Source of the DNA: Clostridia bacterium
GTDB taxonomy: Bacteria; Bacillota; Clostridia; Christensenellales; Aristaeellaceae
Reading direction: 5' to 3'
Assembly: GCA_900754755.1 (NCBI GenBank)
Contig: CAAEEC010000320.1
Span: 1 to 11,425 of the forward strand
Length of the DNA stretch: 11,425 bases
Positions 6,713-11,425 of this stretch are shown piece by piece; position 1 is the first letter of the stretch; every line of letters begins with the position of its first letter. The translations under genes were made by a program, and so were the position numbers. A model generated the notes under the pieces. It was not told where the DNA came from and did no database searches. It was given only the letters and a program-made list of their open reading frames with translations.

Positions 6713-7759
6713 ATGAGCATTATAACAATTGTCGGCGCGGGCCAAATGGGTTCGGCCATGTGTTTTCCGGCGCGCAGCAACGGGCACGAGGTTCGCCTGG
6801 TGGGCACGCCGCTGGACAGGGAGATCATCGAGCGCGCAAAGGTGGATCGCTGGCACCTCAATTTGAAGCGCTACTTGCCCGAGGGCGTAAAATACTATCA
6901 AATCGAAGACATGCGCGCGGCGCTCATGGGCGCGGATCTGCTCATCGGCGGCGTGAGCAGCTTTGGCGTGGATTGGTTTGCGCAGAATGTGCTGCCGGCA
7001 ATCCCCGAATCGTTGCCCGTGCTGTCCATCACGAAGGGGCTTGTCGACCTTCCGGACGGCACGCTGATATCCTATCTGGAATACTATAGGCGGCAGCTTG
7101 GTGGCCGGAAGCTTTCTCTCAACGCCATCGGCGGGCCGTGCACGGCCTATGAGCTGGCGGATCTGGATCCCACCACGGTGTGCTTCTGCGGGCAGGACAT
7201 CGCGCTGCTGCGGAAGCTGCGCGCTATGCTGCGGACGGAGTATTATCACATCACGGTATCGACGGATGTGGAGGGCCTGGAGTGCGCGGTCGCGCTGAAA
7301 AACGCGTTTGCGCTGGGCGTGGCGCTCGCGGTCGGCCTTGCGGAAAAGCGGGAAGGCCAGGTGGGTAAATTGCATTACAACTCCCAGGCCGCGCTGTTTG
7401 GGCAGAGCGTCAAGGAGATGCGCCGCATCTTGAAGGCCGTGGGCGCGCACGAGGACAACATCATCTTTGGTGCGGGCGACCTGTATGTGACGATATACGG
7501 CGGACGGACGCGCATGATCGGCACGCTGCTGGGCCGCGGTATGCGCTTTGAAGAGGCGCTGGCGGAACTGCACGGCGTCACGCTGGAATCGCTGGTCATA
7601 GCCACGCGCGCGGCGAATGCCATACGCCACAGGATCGAACGGGGCGAATTGCGGGCGGAGAGTTTCCCGCTGCTTTTGCACTGCGACGACGTGATCAACC
7701 ACGACAAGCCGGCGGGCGACATCCCCTGGGACGCGTTTGAGGAGGACTGGGAACTGTAA
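6713..7759 (+). CDS. GpsA-like NAD(P)-dependent glycerol-3-phosphate dehydrogenase, divergent
   Basis: A 348-residue cytoplasmic oxidoreductase that interconverts glycerol-3-phosphate and dihydroxyacetone phosphate. The Rossmann motif GAGQMG is at residues 8-13, ITKGL gives Lys108, and ALKNAFALG gives Lys196, the expected catalytic lysine. The GAGDLYVTIYGGRTRMIG segment matches the GLGDLxVTxxSxxSRNxxxG region of GpsA. Differences from housekeeping GpsA are clear: NTKAAL is replaced by YNSQAALFG, the S-R-N of the substrate loop by G-R-T-R-M, and the C-terminus is extended by about 20 residues. It is therefore probably a pathway-specific paralogue, perhaps working in the oxidative direction after the upstream phosphodiesterase, or acting on a related polyol phosphate. 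Start ATG 6713 has AGGGAGG (10 bases) and AAAGGA (2 bases) upstream. Confidence 0.88.
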   Translation: MSIITIVGAGQMGSAMCFPARSNGHEVRLVGTPLDREIIERAKVDRWHLNLKRYLPEGVKYYQIEDMRAALMGADLLIGGVSSFGVDWFAQNVLPAIPESLPVLSITKGLVDLPDGTLISYLEYYRRQLGGRKLSLNAIGGPCTAYELADLDPTTVCFCGQDIALLRKLRAMLRTEYYHITVSTDVEGLECAVALKNAFALGVALAVGLAEKREGQVGKLHYNSQAALFGQSVKEMRRILKAVGAHEDNIIFGAGDLYVTIYGGRTRMIGTLLGRGMRFEEALAELHGVTLESLVIATRAANAIRHRIERGELRAESFPLLLHCDDVINHDKPAGDIPWDAFEEDWEL

Positions 7760-7814
7760 GCGCTTTGCGACGCCTTGCCAGTGGGCTTTTTCCGGGATAG
7801 TTTGACCGGACTGC

Positions 7815-7838
7815 GCTTCTTTTCGTTGCCAAAGAAGC
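7815..7838. promoter_or_regulatory. Inverted repeat over the -35, candidate operator
   Basis: GCTTCTTT (7815-7822) and AAAGAAGC (7831-7838) form a perfect 8-bp inverted repeat with an 8-base centre. The centre and right arm cover the -35 of the next promoter, a position from which a bound repressor would block RNA polymerase. It could also form a hairpin at the end of the upstream transcript, but no T-run follows. Confidence 0.4.
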
Positions 7839-7854
7839 CCGGGTATGGTATAAT
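7826..7854 (+). promoter_or_regulatory. Sigma-A promoter of the SGNH hydrolase operon (extended -10)
   Basis: TTGCCA (7826-7831) and TATAAT (7849-7854) are separated by exactly 17 bases, and TG at 7846-7847 gives an extended -10. Transcription should start near 7861, leaving a leader of about 70 bases before the SGNH hydrolase start. This separates the right-hand operon from the sugar/glycerophosphate genes. Confidence 0.85.
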
Positions 7855-7870
7855 TTGATACAATCCACCA

Positions 7871-7896
7871 CCGCCGCGCAAAAATCCGCGCGGCGG
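7871..7896 (+). terminator. GC-rich leader hairpin
   Basis: CCGCCGCGC (7871-7879) pairs perfectly with GCGCGGCGG (7888-7896) around an 8-base loop and is followed by TTTGC. It starts about 10 bases after the predicted transcription start and ends 20 bases before the ribosome binding site. It may end read-through from the dehydrogenase gene, attenuate the new transcript or protect its 5' end. The T-run is too short for a confident terminator. Confidence 0.4.
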
Positions 7897-7931
7897 TTTG
7901 CTACAAACGATACCATGGGGAGGAAAGGCAT

Positions 7932-8666
7932 ATGCGCATATTGGAAAAGCTTGCGCAGCGCGAGCGGGATGCGCGCGCTTGCGCGCCGCAGTTGATTTGC
8001 TGCCTGGGCGATAGCGTGACGCACGGCTGTTTCGAGGTGTTTTTCAACGAAAAAGGACAGATCGATACGGTGTATGAGCCGTGGAACGGCTACGCGGCCC
8101 TTTTGGAGCGCCGCCTGCGCGCGCTGTATCCCGCAGCGGCGGTGAATGTGCTCAACGCGGGCGTTTCCGGCGATAACGCTACCGGCGCGCTCGCGCGCCT
8201 GGAACGGGACGTGCTCAGCCGCAAACCCGATTTGGTGACGGTGAACCTGGCCCTCAACGACGCCATGAACCCCGATGTGGAAGCAGGGCTCGCGGCGTAC
8301 GCCGCCGCCATGGGAGAAATCATGGATCGCGTGCTCGCTTCCGGCGCGGAGTGCATGCTGGTCACGCCGAATTTTATGTGCGCGTATGTGAGCCATGCGC
8401 TACAGGAGGAAGGCCTGCGCGCCATCGCCCGGGACGCGGGTCGCGTGCAAAATGAGGGCATCCTCGCCTGCTATGTGGCGGCGGCGCGCGCGGAAGCCGA
8501 GCGCCGCCGCGTGCCCATTGCGGACGCCTTTGCCCGCTGGCAGGCGTTGGCCAGCGCGGGGGTGGACGCCACAAAGCTGCTCTCCAACCACATCAACCAT
8601 CCCACCCGCGAGGCGCATGGGATGTTTGTGGAAGCCATATTGGCGCAGCTTTTGCAAGAAGCCTGA
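7932..8666 (+). CDS. SGNH/GDSL-type hydrolase (esterase or lipase-like)
   Basis: A 244-residue cytoplasmic protein started at ATG 7932 behind a strong GGGGAGG site (8 bases). The SGNH blocks are present: GDSVTHG with nucleophile Ser28, NAGVSGDNA with the oxyanion Gly, NLALNDA with Asn109, and INHPTREAH with the expected catalytic His223. The usual acidic residue three places before that His is His220, a variation common in clostridial members. These enzymes remove acyl groups or cleave esters; those near sugar genes are often carbohydrate O-deacetylases. No signal peptide is seen, so an intracellular substrate is expected. It is the first gene of a three-gene operon with its own promoter. The substrate cannot be named from sequence. 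Confidence 0.88.
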   Translation: MRILEKLAQRERDARACAPQLICCLGDSVTHGCFEVFFNEKGQIDTVYEPWNGYAALLERRLRALYPAAAVNVLNAGVSGDNATGALARLERDVLSRKPDLVTVNLALNDAMNPDVEAGLAAYAAAMGEIMDRVLASGAECMLVTPNFMCAYVSHALQEEGLRAIARDAGRVQNEGILACYVAAARAEAERRRVPIADAFARWQALASAGVDATKLLSNHINHPTREAHGMFVEAILAQLLQEA

Positions 8667-8682
8667 TCGGTTTGGGACGGGA

Positions 8683-8688
8683 AGGAGG
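8683..8688 (+). promoter_or_regulatory. Ribosome binding site selecting a GTG start
   Basis: AGGAGG is 9 bases before GTG 8698 and 15 before the in-frame ATG 8704, so GTG is the better start for the following hydrolase. The open frame extends upstream to 8395, but that part is only the antiphase shadow of the SGNH gene. Confidence 0.6.
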
Positions 8689-8697
8689 ATACCAACG

Positions 8698-9567
8698 GTG
8701 AATATGCGTTTCTTGGGCACGGGGGCGGCGGAACTGTATCCCAACCCCTATTGCGATTGCGAAGTGTGCGAGCGCGCCCGCCGCGCAAAAGAGATTCGGC
8801 TGCGCAGCGCGTTCCTTTTGAATGAGCATAATATGGTAGATTTTGGCGTGGACGTGCTGGCCGCCAGTGCATTATACGATATTCCGCTATATGCCATAGA
8901 AAACGTGTTCATCACGCACACGCATCCCGACCATTTTTGCCTGGATAACATCGGCGCGGCCACCATGGCGGGCAAGCGCAGCGGGCACTGGCCCATCCGC
9001 TTTTACCTTTCCGCGTCCGCGAAGGCCTGGCTGGAACAATACCTCACAGCGGTGCGCCCGCTCTATGGCGGCGCGAGCGAGGTAGACGAGCTGTTGCAAA
9101 TGGGGCGCGCGGAATTCTGCGCGGTGGAACCGTACCGCTGGTTCGAGGCGGGCGGCCTGCGCGTTTTCGCGCTGGAAACCAACCACATCGTGAATGGAAA
9201 GGAACCCGCACTGAATTATCTCTTCGAAATGCCCGATGGCACGCGCCTTTTGTACGCCTGCGATACGGGCCTTTATGGGGAAAAGGCGCTTGGCGCGCTC
9301 GCAGGCGCGCGCGTCGGCATCGTGGTGACGGAGGGCACCTTTGGCTCGAAAACCTTGCCGCGGGAGAGCGCGCATCTGTGCGGGCAGAACTGCTGCGAGC
9401 AATTGCGCGCGTTGGCACAAGCGGGCGCTCTGGCCGAAGGCGCGCGCGCCTATATCACGCACATCAACCAGGAAAACGAATGGAACACGGCGCAGTACCA
9501 GGCCTATATGGACAAAAACGCGCCCATTCCCGTGACCATCGCGCGCGACGGCATGAAAATCGGGTGA
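8698..9567 (+). CDS. PhnP-like MBL-fold metal-dependent hydrolase
   Basis: A 289-residue metallo-beta-lactamase-fold protein. It opens with MRFLGTGAAE and a CxCxxC cluster (Cys19, Cys21, Cys24), the structural zinc site of PhnP-type enzymes. The metal-binding motif THTHPDH gives His74, His76, Asp78 and His79; further ligands are likely His163 (ETNHIV), Asp189 (CDTG) and His255 (ITHIN). PhnP is a cyclic phosphodiesterase that opens phosphoribosyl 1,2-cyclic phosphate; relatives act on other phosphodiesters or lactones. No other phosphonate genes are visible here, so the phn pathway is not implied. It follows the SGNH gene by 31 bases and its stop overlaps the possible GTG start of the methyltransferase gene, which points to co-translation. 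Confidence 0.88.
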   Translation: MNMRFLGTGAAELYPNPYCDCEVCERARRAKEIRLRSAFLLNEHNMVDFGVDVLAASALYDIPLYAIENVFITHTHPDHFCLDNIGAATMAGKRSGHWPIRFYLSASAKAWLEQYLTAVRPLYGGASEVDELLQMGRAEFCAVEPYRWFEAGGLRVFALETNHIVNGKEPALNYLFEMPDGTRLLYACDTGLYGEKALGALAGARVGIVVTEGTFGSKTLPRESAHLCGQNCCEQLRALAQAGALAEGARAYITHINQENEWNTAQYQAYMDKNAPIPVTIARDGMKIG

Positions 9568-9572
9568 GCGCC

Positions 9573-10304
9573 ATGAAGGAGAACAAATACGACGACGCGG
9601 CGTTTTTCGCCAAATATGCCGGCATGCACCGTTCCATTTTCGGGCTTGCCGGCGCGGCGGAATGGGCGGCGCTGCGGGCCATGCTGCCCGATGTCGTGGG
9701 CAAAAGCGTGCTCGATTTGGGCTGCGGCTATGGCTGGCACTGCCGCTATTTCGCGGAAAACGGCGCTTCCTGCGTGCTGGGAATCGACCTTTCCGAGCGC
9801 ATGCTTGCCGAGGCGCGTTCGCGCGCAAATCCGCCCGCCATCGAATACCGGCGCGCGGCCATGGAGGAACTGGATTTTCCTGCCGGAAGCTTTGATCTCG
9901 TGTTCAGTTCGCTGGCGTTTCACTATGTGCGGGATTTTGCGCCGCTGGCGGTAAACATCGCCCGCTGGTTAAAGCGCGGCGGTGCGCTCGTCTGCTCCAT
10001 GGAACACCCGGTGTTCACATCCAGCGGCCCGCAGGACTGGGACTACGCGCCGGATGGAACCATCCGGCATTTTCCCGTGGACCGCTATTTCGAGGAAGGC
10101 GAGCGGGAGGCCATCTTCCTGGGCGAGTGCGTGATCAAATACCACCGGACGCTCACCACCATCGTGGGCGCGCTTTTCGCCAGCGGCCTGCGCCTTACCG
10201 GCCTGGTGGAGCCGCAGCCGCCCGAGGATATGCTGGATCTGCCGGGCATGCGCGATGAAATGCGCCGCCCTATGATGCTGTTGCTATCCGCGGAAAAGGC
10301 CTGA
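9573..10304 (+). CDS. Class I SAM-dependent methyltransferase
   Basis: A 243-residue cytoplasmic enzyme with a Rossmann-type SAM fold: motif I VLDLGCGYG (residues 46-54), the ribose-binding acidic residue Asp72 in GIDLSERML, AAMEELDFPAGSFDLVFSSLAFHYV for motifs II and III, and LKRGGALVCSMEHPVF in the following strand. The length and the N-terminal FFAKYAGMHRSIFGL segment match a common clostridial UbiE/Methyltransf_11-type group whose substrates are mostly unknown. ATG 9573 is preferred because GGTGA (9563-9567) sits 5 bases upstream; GTG 9564, which would overlap the previous stop by four bases, is an alternative adding three residues. It is the last gene of the operon. A small-molecule substrate is more likely than RNA or protein, but this is only inferred. 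Confidence 0.88.
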   Translation: MKENKYDDAAFFAKYAGMHRSIFGLAGAAEWAALRAMLPDVVGKSVLDLGCGYGWHCRYFAENGASCVLGIDLSERMLAEARSRANPPAIEYRRAAMEELDFPAGSFDLVFSSLAFHYVRDFAPLAVNIARWLKRGGALVCSMEHPVFTSSGPQDWDYAPDGTIRHFPVDRYFEEGEREAIFLGECVIKYHRTLTTIVGALFASGLRLTGLVEPQPPEDMLDLPGMRDEMRRPMMLLLSAEKA

Positions 10305-10330
10305 GCCGCGCGCTCGCGGCGACTATTTTT
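10305..10330. terminator. Hairpin terminator between convergent genes
   Basis: Directly after the methyltransferase stop, GCCGCG (10305-10310) pairs with CGCGGC (10315-10320) around CGCT, followed by GACTATTTTT on the plus strand. The gap between the two convergent stops is only 18 bases, so the T-run lies within the end of the opposite gene. It is a short but plausible terminator for the plus-strand operon. Confidence 0.5.
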
Positions 10331-11425
10331 CCGGGGACGTGATCCTGCCGTGCTCCACGCTGTTCACAATCAGCTTTGCCACCCGGCGGGAAGCGTCCTT
10401 GGGAATGTGCTGGCGCGCGGCGTGCAGCATGCCGGCCTGCACATTGGGGTCGTAGAGGATTTTCACCGCGGCGCGGCAGGCCTTTTCATCGTTTTTTGCG
10501 TTATAGGCCAGCCCGCGCGCCTGGAAAAAGGCGGCGTTGTCGGTTTCGATGGGCGGGATGGAATGCAGCGCGATCAGGGGCGCGCGCTGCACCAGCGTTT
10601 CCGTGCTGGTGAGCCCACCGGCCTTGGTGATCACCACGTCAGCCGAAGCCAGGAAGGCGTTGAGTGGGGAAACATAGCCCAGCACGCGCACGCGCGGATT
10701 GCCCATCGCCTCCAATTCCTCCTTGGCGGCGGCGTTGTTGCCGCAAACGGCGCTGATCACTACGCTGGAAGGCAGGGTTTCGTCCAGCGCGCGCACGGTG
10801 CGCGGCAGCTTGCCCGCGCCCATGCTGCCGCCCGCCACGATCACGTGCTTGCATTCCGGGTCGATGCCGTATGCCCGCTTGGCGGCGGCGATGTCCCGTT
10901 CCGGGGCGATTTGCGGCGTCACTGGGATGCCATAGGGGAACAGGCGCTTCGCGGGCATGCCCTTGGCCATGTAAGGCGCAACCAGATCGGGGTGCGGCAG
11001 GATATACGCGTCCAGCCGGGTTTCCTCCCAAAACAGCGTGACGTTGTAATCCGTCATGATGCCAAAGGTCAGCGCGCCGATTTTGCCGCGCTTGATGAGA
11101 TGTGTGAGCGCCTGGGAAGAAAACACGTGCGTGGTGATGATGGCGTCCGGCGCGGTTTGGAAGAGGTATTCTTCCAGGCGGCGGATGTTCACCAGGTTCA
11201 GCGCGTAGCTGGCGGAGTGCCCATGCTTGGGCGACAGCTTGCCCACCACGCGGTAGCCCGCGCCGAATACGCGCGGCGAATGGCGCGCCACGCTCGCGTA
11301 CACGCCGGAAACGGTTTTGGAGCCCCACTCACTGGCAATGGCCAGCGAATCCACCATTTCCGCCCGCACGCCCAATTCGGCCAGCGCGTCGATCATGGCG
11401 TTGCCAGCGGCGTTGTGCCCGCCGC
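10323..11425 (-). CDS. GT28-type processive diacylglycerol glycosyltransferase (MGDG synthase/UgtP family), N-terminus beyond window
   Basis: The frame is open through the right edge. The codons before ATG 11396 read GGHNAAGNAM, the first-loop motif of MGDG synthase-type enzymes, so that ATG is internal and only a few dozen N-terminal residues are missing. About 367 residues are visible. The N-terminal half has the MGDG_synth pattern (IDALAELGVRAEMVDSL, FGIMTDYNVTLFW). The C-terminal GT28 half holds the nucleotide-sugar site, VVITKAGGLTSTETLVQRAPLI followed by ETDNAAFF. The family moves glucose or galactose from a UDP-sugar onto diacylglycerol at the inner membrane face, making glycolipids that also anchor lipoteichoic acid. 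It is convergent with the methyltransferase operon and transcribed separately. The end at GRITSPEK looks natural. Confidence 0.92.
   Translation of the reverse strand, partial: GGHNAAGNAMIDALAELGVRAEMVDSLAIASEWGSKTVSGVYASVARHSPRVFGAGYRVVGKLSPKHGHSASYALNLVNIRRLEEYLFQTAPDAIITTHVFSSQALTHLIKRGKIGALTFGIMTDYNVTLFWEETRLDAYILPHPDLVAPYMAKGMPAKRLFPYGIPVTPQIAPERDIAAAKRAYGIDPECKHVIVAGGSMGAGKLPRTVRALDETLPSSVVISAVCGNNAAAKEELEAMGNPRVRVLGYVSPLNAFLASADVVITKAGGLTSTETLVQRAPLIALHSIPPIETDNAAFFQARGLAYNAKNDEKACRAAVKILYDPNVQAGMLHAARQHIPKDASRRVAKLIVNSVEHGRITSPEK

Noticed and set aside
5744..7702. Minus-strand open frame of 652 codons
   Set aside because: It is antisense to the phosphodiesterase and dehydrogenase genes, both with full family motifs. 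Its translation is Arg/Ala/His-rich without any domain, as expected from codon bias in high-GC DNA.
8395..8697. Upstream extension of the MBL-fold hydrolase frame
   Set aside because: Before 8698 the translation is the shadow of the SGNH gene, and the ribosome binding site places the start at GTG 8698.
9378..9572. Upstream extension of the methyltransferase frame
   Set aside because: This part lies within the MBL-fold gene and shows no methyltransferase character; family length fits a start at 9573 or 9564.
1..11425. CRISPR, tRNA, rRNA, transposase or riboswitch
   Set aside because: Reading both strands I saw no regularly spaced repeats, no cloverleaf, no ribosomal RNA sequence, no transposase-like translation and no aptamer motif I recognise.

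Overview
The window looks like chromosome from a high-GC member of the Clostridia (Firmicutes), probably an uncultured gut-type anaerobe. This rests on strong Shine-Dalgarno sites, near-consensus sigma-A promoters, an AraC-type regulator beside an LplB-type sugar permease, and a GT28-type diacylglycerol glucosyltransferase. GC counted by hand on single 60-base lines is about 38-45% near the left edge and 60-68% from about position 960 onward. The left edge is therefore compositionally foreign.

Left block (1-930): the C-terminal part of a phage-type minor capsid protein that ends in a DUF6883-like domain, overlapped by a small SH3-like gene in the position of an immunity gene, then a strong hairpin terminator. 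Next (930-1404) is a gene-poor, high-GC stretch. Its right half still reads like a scrap of a large polyvalent or phage protein, and it abuts the 3' end of an AraC regulator on the minus strand.

Middle block (1405-7759): the AraC regulator and a sugar-uptake and catabolic locus diverge from a shared intergenic region with clear promoters and a 14-bp perfect palindrome. The transport part is wrecked. An LplB-type permease breaks off at about 3191 and runs out of frame into an internal piece of a solute-binding protein, which is itself missing its middle. Downstream genes look intact: a GH78-type alpha-L-rhamnosidase-like enzyme, a glycerophosphodiester phosphodiesterase and a divergent GpsA-like glycerol-3-phosphate dehydrogenase. 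The last two can be read as consecutive steps (phosphodiester to glycerol-3-phosphate to dihydroxyacetone phosphate).

Right block (7760-11425): a near-consensus extended -10 promoter, overlapped by an inverted repeat and followed by a GC-rich leader hairpin, drives a tight three-gene operon: SGNH hydrolase, PhnP-like metallo-beta-lactamase-fold hydrolase and SAM-dependent methyltransferase. It converges, with an 18-base gap holding a hairpin, on a GT28 diacylglycerol glucosyltransferase whose N-terminus lies outside the window.

I see no tRNA, rRNA, CRISPR array or intact transposase. I found no clearly new defence or mobile system. The most noteworthy items are the toxin/immunity-like phage gene end, the string of deletion or assembly junctions between about 930 and 3430, and the rhamnosidase/glycerophosphodiesterase module.
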